Source: Desmodus rotundus (lineage: Eukaryota; Chordata; Mammalia; Chiroptera; Phyllostomidae). From it: a DNA stretch of 64,000 nt. The stretch's first letter is position 1. Every line of letters begins with the position of its first letter. A model generated the notes under the pieces. It did not search any database and was not told where the DNA came from. It was given only the letters and a program-made list of their open reading frames with translations. Shown piece by piece: positions 48,001 to 59,591 of this stretch. The position numbers and the translations under genes were made by a program. The stretch covers positions 45,165,998 through 45,229,997 of the forward strand of contig NC_071391.1 of assembly GCF_022682495.2 (NCBI RefSeq). Reading direction: 5' to 3'.

Positions 48001-49490
48001 CCAACTTGCCTCTTAAAAGTAACAGATGTTGTTTTGTACTGAAAGGCCCGGGGGAGAATGATGAGACAGAAGAGTAAATGGAACAAGTTCCTGGAAAAGC
48101 CGGAGAAGGTCTGCAATTGTGCCTCACTCAGGATTGTACCATCCTCCGCTCTGGAAAACTCTGCTCTTGGCTTCTCATATCAACAGGGCCAGCTTTCTCC
48201 CATTCTCCTTGGCTGCCCAGCACCCACTCAAGTACATGTGAGGCTTTTCAATTAGTGACACCTAAGTAGTCTTGTGACAGAAAAAGGCTAAACCCCTCTT
48301 AGCATTTCCTTGTATAACGAGTAGAAAATTTATAGTACAGACTTAGCTGTGCAAATATGTCATTGATTTAGGGGTTTGTTCACTGTATCGTTCACAATGG
48401 GGTTTACAGTAAAAACAAAACCAAAGTGTTATAGAAGATAGCACTTTTAACCAAATCCAGTCCACTTACATGTTTTTTTCTTAGTCCATGTCAATTTATA
48501 ATTTAGGGTCATACAGACTTAAAAACTCCCCCAGGAGTTTTTCTATCACCCTCTTCCTCGTGTTAGGTTTCAAACCATAGTAGGGGGTGGGGGGAGGCTT
48601 TTATAAGATTGCCACCATGGCAATCAGTCACGTGAGAAAGGATTGTCTCCTGCTTCCTTGCACCCTGGCTGGCCTCTGACCCCAGAAGCATCTTGTGTTG
48701 GTATTTTCTCACATTCTGACCTGTGGGAGACAACCTCCTTCTACTCGATCCTCTGATATGGTTGACTGAATGAGATCGCAGTTCCATCCCCATATGACCA
48801 TGGCAGACAGTGTCCACTCTGAATCTTTCTGATGCTCATCCCTTCATCCCAGCTATAGGAGCCTCTGATAACTGGCCAGAGTGATCACTCTTACTCTGTC
48901 TCAGCCAAACTCTCTTGTGCCTCAGGAGTGCTTAAGATCCATTCCTATAGCACTCAGAGCTTTGAAAGCTTTGGATTAAGGAGTGCAAGACACGATCCCA
49001 ACTAATGCCCTTGCTCCTGCCAAGCACAGAAGGCCTTTGTGCCTAATGTCATTTGAAGCCAGGAAGATAAACCTGTTCTTCCAGACTAGATACCTTTATA
49101 AATATTTTTTTTCTTTCTGGATCAAAGCTGTTGAACTTAAATGCCAAGAATTTTGTGTCTTTCTAGAGGAGCATGGCAGAAGGCCCTGGCTGTCCTAATA
49201 TGCTTCTCTGACTGGATTCTAGAACTGAGAATCTAGAATTGAGAATTCTATAATGGAGCTTGAGAAATGACTGCAGAAGATCTAGAAGTGAAAGTCTAAG
49301 ATCTGAGGGGGTGAGCATGGACGTGATTGAGAGTGATACATAATACTTCAAGGGATACATGCATTTCACCATATGCTGCAGGCAGATTAGATAGACAAAT
49401 AGATACACGGTGTAGATAAATAAACAGACAAATAGATGGGTATAATTTTGCTCAGAGGAGCTAATGTTATTCTCAACTTGGGTTGCCCAA
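48001..49490. other. Intergenic DNA with a degenerate tetranucleotide repeat
   Basis: Unique sequence. 49388-49440 is a degenerate (ATAGACAA/ATAGA)n stretch, and 49215-49250 has short local repeats of a GAATCTAGAA type. No gene was recognised. Confidence 0.4.
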
Positions 49491-49494
49491 GATG

Positions 49495-50040
49495 TCTCAG
49501 ATACATCTAATGTTGTAAGGTCATTGTACTATGTCATCTTGGCCAAGTTGGAACTATGTTTCCCAGAGTTCCTTTCCCTGTGTGGCTCCTGGTTAAGCCT
49601 GGACAAAAGATACATTTCTGTGAGATTAGAAGGCAGAGTAGCAACCATTATTCCCTAAAGGTTGGTGTAGAGCACCAGGTGTTGCTAAAGCTTGCGCTTT
49701 TTTTCACTGATCTGTGGATTTATCTTGTTGGCATGGGGTACAGCTAAACCCACAATTTCTTCATCTCCTACAAAGCTCTTCCATTTCTCCAGATACTGGA
49801 CCAGGTGTGTGATCAGCTCCACGGAGAAGGGCAGCTCTTCCTGCCAGTCCCCTGCATTGTAGAAGGTGGAGGCAGTGATGCATAGAGGTGGGTTCTTGGC
49901 TTCCTTTACAGGTTCTAGTTCATCCTTGGGAGTTTACTGTTTACCCTTACTTTCTTTGTAATAAATCCTTTATTCATATAATTCTGAGTGATTTTGACTC
50001 CCTGATCAAACTATAACTGGTATATCAGGTTTCTTTCCCT
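49495..50040 (+). repeat. Ancient interspersed repeat, LTR-like, family not determined
   Basis: 'CTATGTTTCCCAGAGTTCC', 'CAGATACTGGACCAGGTGTG' and the AATAAATCCTTTATTCATAT signal followed by 'TGACTCCCTGATCAAACTA' look like the end of an old mammalian LTR in plus orientation. The family was not identified. Confidence 0.4.
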
Positions 50041-50912
50041 ATCCACCTTCATTCATTTAAAGGCAGGAAGGAAAATCCATAGTCAGCACTATTCTCTGTA
50101 CCTTTTCTGTGGAAACAGGACCTCACTTTGACCTTTTACTTCAGTGATTTATCTTTTTGCCCATAGAGCTAGGATAGCTCACTTCCAAAGGCTTCTTTCG
50201 CCTCTCAGATTCAAAGTTGATGGCAATGGGATTAGTCAGGAACCTTCTGTAATGATTCTCTTGCAGAGCTGAAGAACCACAGGAAATTGCTTCATTATTA
50301 ACCTGCCTGATAATAAATCATGTTTCAGATAGCTGCATTGCACACTGGAAGCTTTACTGCACTTACGCATCCTCATTCCTAGTTTGACCCACCTCACTTC
50401 TGCTCTTCAGATGTGTTCAGGCATGGCAACCTGCATAATCTCTGAAATGTAATTGAGTAGCAGACATTGAGGAGTGAGGCTGCTTCTTTCCTTTCACCCA
50501 AGCATTCTCCCTATATAAGCACTGGCATACTTTTCACTTATGAATTTGATATGTGTGTTGTTAGCCAAATCAGGGCCGGTTCTGTTGTTTGTTTGGTGCA
50601 CATAATCTTGAAGAAAGCTGAGGAGAAACAGATTTGTGTCAAGGCAAATAATCAAGGCATATATTCCTAGGAATGAGAGCTAAAGAGTCTCATGGTTAAT
50701 GGTCTTGCATAGCCCAGGAAGTTCAAAAGACAAGATATCAAGGCCCCCAAAATAAAGGTTATTCTCAGCTTTTTTAGTGGCTTAATTTTTGATATTTTTT
50801 TTAGTTATAGATATACAAAGACATAGCCAAACGCATATACAGAAAAATATCAGGAGGGCTAAACTCCATGAAGTTTTCCATTGTAATAACTTGAGATTCT
50901 TTTTGTCCCATC
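50041..50912. other. Intergenic DNA, nothing recognised
   Basis: Unique sequence with no recognised feature. Confidence 0.4.
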
Positions 50913-50914
50913 CT

Positions 50915-51265
50915 TACTGAAGTATAATTGATAAGTACAAACTATATATTTAAGGTATATGGCCCTAGCTTGTGTTGCTCAGTGGACTGAGTGCCAGCCT
51001 GAAAACCAAAGGGTCACTGGTTCAATTCCCAGTCAGGGCACATGCCTGGGTTGCAGGCCAGGTCCCCAGTAGGGATGCACAAGAGGCAACCACGCATTGA
51101 TGTATCTCTCCCTCTCTTTCTCCTTCCCTTTCTTTCTCTAAAAAATAAATAAATAAAATCTTTTAAAAAATTGTGTAGTTAAGGTACACAACTTAATGTT
51201 TTGATAGACATATACAGTGAAATAACCACCACAATCAAGCTCGTTAGTACTTTCATCACCTCACA
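50915..51265 (-). repeat. Old LINE-1 3' end, antisense, split by a VES SINE
   Basis: 50915-50960 ('CTGAAGTATAATTGATAAG') and 51177-51265 ('GTACACAACTTAATGTTTTG', 'AACCACCACAATCAAGCTCG', 'CTTTCATCACCTCACATAG') are consecutive parts of one antisense L1 3' UTR, interrupted by the SINE at 50962-51170. It therefore predates the SINE. Confidence 0.75.
50962..51170 (+). mobile_element. VES SINE (best preserved copy)
   Basis: GCCCTAGCTTGTGTTGCTC, a box B-like GGTTCAATTCCCAGTCAGGG, GCACATGCCTGGGTTGCAGG, GCAACCACGCATTGATGTAT, a CT-rich tract and the tail AAATAAATAAATAAAATC are all present in VES order. TTAAGGTA occurs on both sides (50950-50957 and 51179-51186) as an imperfect duplication. Confidence 0.9.
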
Positions 51266-51887
51266 TAGTCACCTTTTTTTGTCTCCTCTTTTAAAAAAAA
51301 ATGTTGACGTTTCTGTAAGAGTCATTGGACAACAGTATTTTTTGTACTTATTAATAAGCTGACACTGTGTCATGCATATCACATTAGTTCCTCAGTTAGT
51401 GCTTAACCTCATGAGGAATGAGAAAAGTAAAACCCCTCTAAAGTCCTAAAGTAGAGGCAAAGGTATTTGATTTGCACTACCAAATTAAAAACAGGTCCAT
51501 CCAAATCCTGACCATTCTAGAAGTTTTAGATCAAACACCAGAAAAAAAGATTCTCTAACTTTTTGCAAGTGACTCCTTAAATGCAGTTTTTCAAAATCAA
51601 GTATAGCTACACTAAAGTTTTTAATGTATTTAATGTTTTGAAAATAATTTTATACCCACCATTATCTTTTTAAAATAAGAACAAACTCTCCTTTAACAGT
51701 CATATATTATAACATCTCTTTTTCTCTTTAAAATTGTAGCATTTGTCTTGGGGGTGGGGGAGAAGATGATTTATAGCCCCAGTGTCACGAGAGAAGAGCT
51801 TCAGAACTAAAGAAGGGGACACAAAGGTAGGACAAACCACATTCTTACAGAAGGTCTCAACACTACAAGAACTCACCTACCAACAAT
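51266..51887. other. Left flank of the full-length L1
   Basis: AT-rich unique sequence with no recognised feature. It ends at the L1 target-site duplication. Confidence 0.4.
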
Positions 51888-51901
51888 GAAAGTAGATATC
51901 A
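51888..51901. repeat. L1 target-site duplication, left copy
   Basis: GAAAGTAGATATCA, identical to 58646-58659 directly after the A-tail. It fixes both ends of the element. Confidence 0.92.
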
Positions 51902-53578
51902 GATCAGATCTCGGAAGATGGCGGCAACATAGGTGGGAGCGGAGTCCACTTCCCCTCAACGCCAGGGAAATACCTAGCTGATCTGAGGAGCAGAGTGAAC
52001 AGCCAACAGTATTCCAGCATATACGAAGATTAGAGACCAAAGATAGAGGACATTGAAAGATCTGACGGTAAGAAGAGTGCTGAAGGACAATAAGGTCCGC
52101 GGGACCCAGGACCGCGCAGTACAAGGCCGGCAGAAGCGCCAGCCCTGGCGCAGGGGCTGCGGCAGGAGTCTTGGGAGAGGGCCAGGCTGCGCTGTGAGCA
52201 GCCAGGTGCTTGATTAGACCAGGGGGGCTTGAAAAGGAGGAATTTCTCAAAAAGAAAAAGAAAATAGAGACACTCAGGGGCTAATTAGAGAACTCTCAGT
52301 GGTGGCCGAGGCCCCTGGCGCCCCTCCCCCTCCACCCCTGGACTGCTACGCTCACCTGAGGTCGGGTCGCGAGCGCGAGCAGATTAGCGAACGGGACCCA
52401 CACTTGAAACCCCAGAGGGGCGCCCACACCTGAAACCTCCGAGATAATTTGGACCAGAGTCTAGCTGCTCTACCCACAGGCCCAAAACCTCGGAACCGAG
52501 TGCCGCGTGATTCAGTCCCAGGGCGGCCCCACCCGCCCGAGAGACTCAAGCCCAGGGCGGCTGGATCGGGCCCCCAAGCACAGAGCCTGTGGCTCAGCTG
52601 GCTGCGCGCGCTCACCAAGCACAGGGCTGGCTGGGTGCCTGTTTTCTAAATACAAAGCTGCTGGCGAGTGTCCTAACCCCAAGGCGGCTGAATCCGCCAC
52701 CTGCGTGCCAGCGTTCCAAGCCCTGGCGGCTCTATTGGTCCACCGGCTGCGCGCTCAGGTCACAAAATAACGTCACAGACCCAAAGCGGCTGGATCCCCG
52801 GGCTGCGCGCGCATGCGTCACAAGCCAAAGCAGCTGGATTGGCTGATCAACGGACTGATTGACTGCCAGGGACCACACTTACAAAACAGCGAAGAGTGTG
52901 ACCCAGGAAGAGAGAAAAGTGAAACCAATCCTTCCAAACACCCCCTCCCGTTGCACAGACAGGACACCAGCAGAAATAACCTGACCGGTTTAAAGCCAAC
53001 AGAAGGTTTTTTTTTGTTTGTTTGTTTTTTTGTTTTTTTTTTATCCTTTTTCTTTTTTTTCCTTTCCCCCTGAATACCTTCTTCCTCTCTCTTTTTTTCT
53101 TTTTTTTCATTCCTTCTTCCTCCCATCCTTTACCATTTTTATGTCTTCTTCCTGCCTTCTTTTATCTATTTCTATGTTTTAATTTTTGCTAAAATTCCTT
53201 CTTATCTTGCCTCTGATCTTTCTTTATTCTTCCCTCCTTCCTTCCTTTCCTCCTTTCCTATTTCCTTTTTCCCTCCTTCCCATCTTTCTTTTGGTTTGTT
53301 TTGTGTGTGTGTGTGTGTTTTTTTTTTTTCTTTTCTTTCGCCCCCCCTTTCTCTTTTTCCCACAGGTGAGACAACAAAACCTGGAGTGCTGAAAAGACTA
53401 GAGATAGACCGTGTTAAACACATAAACGTCAGCTCAAGACCAGTGAGCACAGGAGAGTAAGGAGACAGCACCACCGAATCCCATTGGCATTCTACCATAG
53501 AAGTTCATATCATAAATCCAGGGAGTCAGAACAAAGCAATTTAAGACGCAGAGGCCAACAAGAAGAACCTCACAAACA
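51902..53578 (+). promoter_or_regulatory. L1 5' UTR / internal promoter
   Basis: 1.68 kb before ORF1. A YY1-type motif (AAGATGGCGGC, 51915-51925) lies 13 nt from the element start, as in other mammalian L1 promoters. 52080-52860 is rich in GC and CpG. 53005-53360 is a T/C-rich low-complexity stretch with a short GT run near 53303. It is expected to drive L1 transcription by RNA polymerase II. Confidence 0.8.
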
Positions 53579-54510
53579 ATGGGAAGACAAAGAAACAATT
53601 CCCAAATGAAAGGAAAGGAGGAAGTCTCAGAAAGAATACTAACCGAAAAAGAGGCAAGTCAACTATCAGATACTGAGTTCAAAGCAATGGTCATCAGGAA
53701 ACTCACTGAGCTCTCTGAGCTCAAAGAGAACTACCAGAAACTACAAGGAAACTACAATGAACTCACTGCAAACTATATCAACATGAAAAAGGAAATAGAA
53801 AATATCAACAAGAGCCAAGCGGAAATGAAGAATACAATTTCTGAATTGAAGAACACAGTAGAAGGAATTAAAAGCAGACTTGATGAAGCAGAGGATCGGA
53901 TCAGTGAGCTGGAGGATAAATAGAAAAAAACACCCAGAAGGAGCAAGAAAAGGAAAAGAGGCTCAGAAAGAATGAAGAGGCAATAAGGGAAATGCAGGAC
54001 AACATGAAACGTAACAATATCCGTATAATAGGAATACCAGAAGGAGAAGAAGAAGAGCAAGGGATAGAAAACCTGTTTGAAAAAGTAATGATGGAAAATT
54101 TCCCTAATCTGAGGAGAGAAAAAGTCACCCAAATCCAGGAAACACAGAGAGTCCCAAGCAAGAGGAACCCAAAGAGACCCACTGCAAGACACATCATAAT
54201 TAAAATGGCAAATTTCCAAGACAAAGAGAGGATCTTAAAGGCAGCAAGGGAGAAAAAGGAAGTAACATACAAGGGAGCCCCGATAAGGTTAGCAACTGAC
54301 TTCTCAATGGAAACGCTCCAAGCCAGAAGAGAATGGCAAAAAATATTCCAAGTAATGAGAACCAGAGGCCTCCAACCAAGACTACTTTACCCAGCAAGGC
54401 TCTCAATCAAGATAGAAGACCAAATAAAGAGCTTCCCAGACAAAAGAAGTCTAAAAGAATACAGCTCCACCAAACCAGCTCTGCAAGAGATGCTAAAGGG
54501 ACTGCTTTAA
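53579..54510 (+). pseudogene. L1 ORF1 (ORF1p RNA chaperone), broken
   Basis: From ATG 53579 an open stretch of 114 codons covers the N-terminus and a heptad-rich coiled coil (about residues 35-114). It ends at TAG 53921-53923. Just after it, in a run of seven A (53924-53930), the frame changes. The remaining domains lie in another frame, with an ATG at 53992: the RRM (RNNIRIIGIPEGEEEE), the C-terminal domain (ARHIIIKM, RILKAAREKKEVTYKGAPIRL) and the end at TAA 54508-54510. The nonsense codon and the frame change together prevent full-length ORF1p. As the trimeric chaperone is normally needed in cis, this copy is likely retrotransposition-deficient. Confidence 0.9.
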
Positions 54511-54556
54511 GGAAAGGAAGGAAAAGAGAAAGACAGAGGAACACAGGTAGGAAATA

Positions 54557-57500
54557 ATGGCAATGAATAACTACCTATCGATAATAACCTTAAATGTAAA
54601 TGGATTAAATGCTCCAATCAAAAGACATAGAACAGCTGAATGGATAAGAAAACATAACCCACACATATGCTGCCTACAAGAAACCCATCTCAGGACAAAA
54701 GACTTACACAGACTGAAAGTGAAGGGCTGGAAACAAATTTTCCAAGCAAACGGACAGGAAAAAAAAGCAGGGGTAGCAATACTCATATCAGACAAAATAG
54801 ACTTCCAAAGAAGGGCCATAAAGAGAGACCCAGAAGGTCACTTCATAATACTCAAAGGAAGAATCCACCAAGAAGACATAAACATTGTAAATATATATGC
54901 ACCCAACATAGGAGCACCCAAATACATAAAGAAAATATTGGAGGATTTCAAGAAAGATATTGACCGCAACACAATTATAGTAGGGGATTTTAACACCCCA
55001 CTATCAAAAATGGACAGGTCTTCCAAACAAAAGATCAACAAAGATATTGTGTCACTTAACAATACCTTAGAGGAAATGGACTTAACTGATATATACAGAG
55101 CTTTTCATCCCAAAGAAGCAAAATACACGTTCTTTTCAAGTGTCCATGGAACTTTTTCAAAGATAGACCACATGATAGGACACAAAGCAAGCCTCAACAA
55201 ATTCAAGAAAATTGAAATCATATCAAGCATCTTCTCTGACCACAAGGGTCTGAAACTAGAAACCAACGCCAAGGGTAAAAACCCAAAACACTCAAAAGCA
55301 TGGAGACTGAATAGCATGCTATTAAACAATGAATGGGTCAAGAACGAGATTAGGGAAGAAATCAAAAACTTCCTGGAAACAAATGAAAACGAACTCACAA
55401 CAACCCAAAACCTATGGGACACAGCAAAGGCAGTCCTGAGAGGGAAGTTCATAGCAATACAGGCCTACCTTAAGAAGTTAGAAACAGTTCACACAAACAA
55501 CCTAACCCTACGCCTACAAGAACTGGAGGAACAACAACAAAGACAGCCCAGAGCAAGCAGAAGGAAGGAAATAACCAAGATCAGAGCAGAACTAAATGAC
55601 ATAGAGACTAAAAGCACAATTGTAAGGATCAATGAATCCAGGAGCTGGTTCTTTGAAAAGATAAACAAAATTGACAAGCCTTTAAGTAGGCTCATCAAAA
55701 AGAAAAGAGAGAGGATCCAAATAAACAGAATTAGAAATGAAAGTGGAGAGATTACAACTGATACCACAGAAATACAAAGGATTGTAAGAAATTACTATGA
55801 AGACCTGTATGCTAAGAAATTTGAAAACCTAGATGAAATGGACACATTTCTAGAAAAATATAATCTTCCAAAACTGACTGAAGAAGAAGCAGAAAACCTG
55901 AACAGACCAATATCAGCAAAGGAAATTGAAGCAGTCATCAAGAAACTCCCATCACACAAAAGCCCTGGACCAGATGGTTTCACAGGAGATTTCTACAAAG
56001 CATTTAAGGAAGAACTAACCCCTATCCTTCACAGACTATTCGAAAAAATCCAAACTGATGGAAGACTCCCAAACTCTTTTTATGAAGCCAACATCATCCT
56101 AATCCCAAAACCAGATAAAGACACAACGAAGAAAGAAAACTTCAGGCCAATATCGCTGATGAACATAGACGCTAAAATTCTCAACAAAATATTAGCAAAC
56201 CGCATCCAGCAATATATTAAAAAGATCATCCACCATGACCAAGTGGGATTCATCCCAGGGATGCAAGGATGGTACAATATTCGCAAATCAATAAACATAA
56301 TACATCACATCAACAACAGCAAAGACAAAAATCACATGATCATATCAATAGATGCGGAAAAAGCATTTGATAAGATACAGCACCCATTTCTGATAAAAAC
56401 ACTCAGCAAAGTGGGAATAAAGGGAGCAGTCCTCAACATAATCAAGGCCATATATGAGAGACCTACAGCCAACATCACACTCAATGGACAAAAACTTAGA
56501 GCTTTCCCACTAAGATCAGGAACTAGACAAGGATGCCCTCTCTCACCACTCCTATTCAACATAGTATTGGAAGTCCTAGCCACAGCAATCAGACAAGAAA
56601 AAGCAATAAAAGGCATCCAAATTGGAAAGGAGGAAATGAAACTGTCACTGTTTGCAGACGACATGATAGTGTACATGGAAAACCCTATAGACTCCACTCA
56701 AAATCTACTCGACCTAATAAATGAATTTGGCAAAACAGCTGGATACAGAGTCAATACCCAGAAATCAAAGGCATTCCTGTACACCAGCAACAAAACTGCA
56801 GAAACAGAAATCAGGAAAAAAATCCCATTCGATATAGCAACAAGAAAAATAAAGTACCTAGGAATAAACCTAACCAAGGAGGTAAAAGACCTGTACTCAG
56901 AAAACTACACAACACTGAAGAAAGAAATTAAGGAAGATACAAACAAATGGAAGCATGTACCATGTTCATGGATTGGAAGAATCAACATTATCAAAATGGC
57001 CATACTACCCAAAGCAATTTATAGATTCAATGCAATCCCTATTAGAGTACCCATGACATATTTCACAGATATAGAACAAACATTGCAGAAATTCATATGG
57101 AACCATAAACGACCTCGAATAGCTGCAGCAATTTTGAGAAAGAAAAACAAAGCAGGAGGGATCACAATACCTGATATCAAACTGTATTACAAGGCCACTG
57201 TAATCAAAACAGCCTGGTACTGGCATAAAAACAGGCACATAGACCAATGGAACAGAATAGAGAGCCCAGAAATAAACTCAAGTCTATACGATCAATTAAT
57301 ATTTGACAAAGGAGGCAGGAGCATAAAATGGAGCAAAAACAGCCTCTTCAACAGATGGTGTTGGGAGATCTGGACAGCTACGTGCAAAAAAATGAAACTC
57401 GATCACCAACTTACGCCATACACGAAAATAAACTCAAGATGGATAAAAGACTTAAATATAAGTCATAACACCATAAAAGTCCTTGAGGAAAACATTGGCA

Positions 57501-58378
57501 GGAAAATCTCAGACATTCCACGCAGCAACATCCTCACAGACACATCCCCTAAAGCAAGGGACATAAAGGAAAGAATAAACAAATGGGACCTCATCAAAAT
57601 AAAAAGCTTCTGCATGGCTAAAGAAAACAGCACCAAATTACAAAGAGTACCAACAGTATGGGAAAACATATTTGCCAACGATACCTCAGACAAGGGCCTG
57701 ATCTCCAAAATATATAAAGAACTCACTCGACTCCACTCCAGGAAGACAAACAACCCAATTAAAAAATGGGCAAAGGACTTGAACAGACACTTCTCCAAGG
57801 AAGACATACAGAGGGCCCAGAGACATATGAAAAGATGCTCAGCATCACTAGCCATCAGAGAGATGCAAATTAAAACCACAATGAGGTATCATCTCACACC
57901 AGTCAGAATGGCCAACATAAACAAATCCACAAACAAATGTTGGAGAGGATGTGGAGAAAAGGGAACCCTTGTGCACTGTTGGTGGGAATGCAGACTGGTG
58001 AGGCCACTGTGGAAAACAATATGGAATTTCCTCAGAAAACTAAAAATGGAACTGCCCTTTGACCCAGTAATTCCGCTGCTGGGATTATACCCTAAGAACA
58101 CTGAAACACCAATCCAAAAGAATCTGTGCACCCCAATGTTCATAGCAGCACAATTTACAATAGCCAAGTACTGGAAGCAACCGAAGTGCCCATCAGCAAA
58201 CGAGTGGATCCAAAAACTATGGTATATTTACACAATGGAATTCTACGCAGCAGAGAGAAAGAAGGAGCTTATACCCTTTGCAACAGCATGGATGAAACTG
58301 GAGAGCATTATGCTAAGTGAAATAAGCCAGGAAGTGAGGGACAAGTACCATATGATCTCACCTTTAACTGGAACATAA
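54557..58378 (+). CDS. L1 ORF2 protein (endonuclease / reverse transcriptase), full length
   Basis: An uninterrupted frame of 1273 residues, against 1275 in human L1. The apurinic-type endonuclease has the expected catalytic layout: N13-V-N15 near the start, Q-E42-T-H, G-D144-F-N146, an S-x-I-D-H block near 204 and S-D-H-x-G-L near 230. The Z/RT region contains [36 protein letters not shown] and the FADD active site at 699-702. The C-terminal Cys-rich motif has Cys1128, Cys1132, His1140 and Cys1145. ORF2p nicks target DNA and primes reverse transcription of its RNA. All catalytic residues are present, so this copy could supply enzyme for other elements, such as SINEs, even though its own ORF1 is broken. 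Confidence 0.95.
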   Translation: MAMNNYLSIITLNVNGLNAPIKRHRTAEWIRKHNPHICCLQETHLRTKDLHRLKVKGWKQIFQANGQEKKAGVAILISDKIDFQRRAIKRDPEGHFIILKGRIHQEDINIVNIYAPNIGAPKYIKKILEDFKKDIDRNTIIVGDFNTPLSKMDRSSKQKINKDIVSLNNTLEEMDLTDIYRAFHPKEAKYTFFSSVHGTFSKIDHMIGHKASLNKFKKIEIISSIFSDHKGLKLETNAKGKNPKHSKAWRLNSMLLNNEWVKNEIREEIKNFLETNENELTTTQNLWDTAKAVLRGKFIAIQAYLKKLETVHTNNLTLRLQELEEQQQRQPRASRRKEITKIRAELNDIETKSTIVRINESRSWFFEKINKIDKPLSRLIKKKRERIQINRIRNESGEITTDTTEIQRIVRNYYEDLYAKKFENLDEMDTFLEKYNLPKLTEEEAENLNRPISAKEIEAVIKKLPSHKSPGPDGFTGDFYKAFKEELTPILHRLFEKIQTDGRLPNSFYEANIILIPKPDKDTTKKENFRPISLMNIDAKILNKILANRIQQYIKKIIHHDQVGFIPGMQGWYNIRKSINIIHHINNSKDKNHMIISIDAEKAFDKIQHPFLIKTLSKVGIKGAVLNIIKAIYERPTANITLNGQKLRAFPLRSGTRQGCPLSPLLFNIVLEVLATAIRQEKAIKGIQIGKEEMKLSLFADDMIVYMENPIDSTQNLLDLINEFGKTAGYRVNTQKSKAFLYTSNKTAETEIRKKIPFDIATRKIKYLGINLTKEVKDLYSENYTTLKKEIKEDTNKWKHVPCSWIGRINIIKMAILPKAIYRFNAIPIRVPMTYFTDIEQTLQKFIWNHKRPRIAAAILRKKNKAGGITIPDIKLYYKATVIKTAWYWHKNRHIDQWNRIESPEINSSLYDQLIFDKGGRSIKWSKNSLFNRWCWEIWTATCKKMKLDHQLTPYTKINSRWIKDLNISHNTIKVLEENIGRKISDIPRSNILTDTSPKARDIKERINKWDLIKIKSFCMAKENSTKLQRVPTVWENIFANDTSDKGLISKIYKELTRLHSRKTNNPIKKWAKDLNRHFSKEDIQRAQRHMKRCSASLAIREMQIKTTMRYHLTPVRMANINKSTNKCWRGCGEKGTLVHCWWECRLVRPLWKTIWNFLRKLKMELPFDPVIPLLGLYPKNTETPIQKNLCTPMFIAAQFTIAKYWKQPKCPSANEWIQKLWYIYTMEFYAAERKKELIPFATAWMKLESIMLSEISQEVRDKYHMISPLTGT

Positions 58379-58645
58379 GCAATAGAAGAAAAAAGTAAAC
58401 AAAATATAACCAGAGACATTGAAGTTAAGAACAATCTAACAATAGCCAGGGCGGGGGTGGGGGGTGGGGGCGGGGATAGTGGGAAGAGGGTATTACAGGA
58501 ACTACTATAAAGGACACATGGACAAAACCAAGGGGGAGGGTGGAGAGGGGGGAGGGAGGTGGGTTCACCTGGGGTGGGGTAGAGGGATGGGGAGAAAAGG
58601 CATACAACTGTAATTGCATAACAATAAAAAAAAAAAAAAAAAAAA
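58379..58645 (+). other. L1 3' UTR with G-rich tract and poly(A)
   Basis: 267 nt after ORF2. Four G-runs separated by single bases at 58453-58475 and further G-runs at 58530-58565 can form a G-quadruplex. AATAAA (58624) merges into the A-tail. L1 3' UTR polypurine tracts are a family trait. Confidence 0.9.
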
Positions 58646-58659
58646 GAAAGTAGATATCA

Positions 58660-59060
58660 CAAAATGCTATGGTACATTTACACAATGGAATACTATGCTG
58701 CTGTAAAAAGAAGGAACTCTTACCTTGTGTTACAGCATGGATAGACATGGAGATTATTATGCTAAGTGAAATAAGACAGTCAGAGAAAGACATATGTCAT
58801 GTGATTTCACTTATATGTGGAATCTAATGAACAAAATAGAACCAGAGGCATGGATACATGGAACAGATGGATAGATGTCAGAGGGGAGAGAGAATAGAGG
58901 ACTGGATAAAAAGGTGGAGACATTAGCCAAAGAACATATATATAACCCATACACACAGACAACAGTGTGGTGATGGCCAGAGGGACAGGGTGGGGGCTGC
59001 GTGGAGGTAAGCAAAGAGGGGAAGAGAACCATCTGTGATAATGTCAACAATAAAAGTAAA
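58660..59060 (+). repeat. Older LINE-1 3' end, adjacent to the young L1
   Basis: 'CTATGGTACATTTACACAAT', 'GGAATACTATGCTGCTGTAA', 'ATTATGCTAAGTGAAATAAG' and 'CACTTATATGTGGAATCTAA' encode a decayed ORF2 C-terminus, followed by a 3' UTR ending 'TGTCAACAATAAAAGTAAAG'. It is 5'-truncated close to the young L1 insertion point. Confidence 0.85.
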
Positions 59061-59590
59061 GTTAACCAAACAATATATATAAGAATATAGAAGTATCCAG
59101 TGCCCTAAAGTAAATTTCAACATATATGACATTCAATAAAAAATTACCAGGAAAATATGTACAAGAAAAACCAATCAAAGCCAATCAATAAAGGTACAGA
59201 TGATAAAATTTACATATAAAGATAATGAACAATTATTATAAATGCATCCTATATGTTCAAGAGGCTAAATGAAAGATTGGAGATGTTAAATAGAGGCATC
59301 AGAAAATATAAAACCCCCAATTAAACTTTCAGAAATGAAAATTACAATATCTGAAATGAAGAACACAATGGGGAGGGGGGAACAGACACAACAGTGAGAC
59401 AGAGCATCCTAAGCAAAACACCACATGAAATGATATTCAAGAAGTTTGGGATATTTCTAATGTTTGATAAAATGTAGAGTGAAGTTTGCCTTCCTGGTTT
59501 TGTTAATCTGTATTCTAATCAGTGATCTGGCCATTTCTGAGCTACCAATGATCTGGGGCTCTCCTAGATAAAATAAGTGTCTGGGTTAGT
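59061..59590 (+). repeat. Mixed AT-rich DNA with an old L1 ORF1-type fragment
   Basis: 59290-59440 resembles old L1 ORF1 DNA ('CTTTCAGAAATGAAAATTAC', 'ATCTGAAATGAAGAACACAA'). The remainder is not recognised. Confidence 0.45.
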
Positions 59591-59591
59591 C

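Larger units (their letters stand above)
51902..58645 (+). mobile_element. Near-complete young LINE-1
   Basis: A 6.74 kb element flanked by identical 14-bp duplications (GAAAGTAGATATCA at 51888-51901 and 58646-58659). The order is a GC-rich 5' UTR (51902-53578), ORF1 (53579-54510, broken), a 46-bp spacer, ORF2 (54557-58378, open), a G-rich 3' UTR, AATAAA (58624) and an A-tail of about 20. The perfect duplications, the open ORF2 and the preserved 5' end point to a recent insertion. Its 3' neighbour is a fragment of an older L1. Confidence 0.95.

Noticed and set aside
52818..53498. Lysine-rich and proline-rich open frames in the L1 5' UTR region
   Set aside because: They come from the T/C-rich low-complexity tract of the element and have no protein features.
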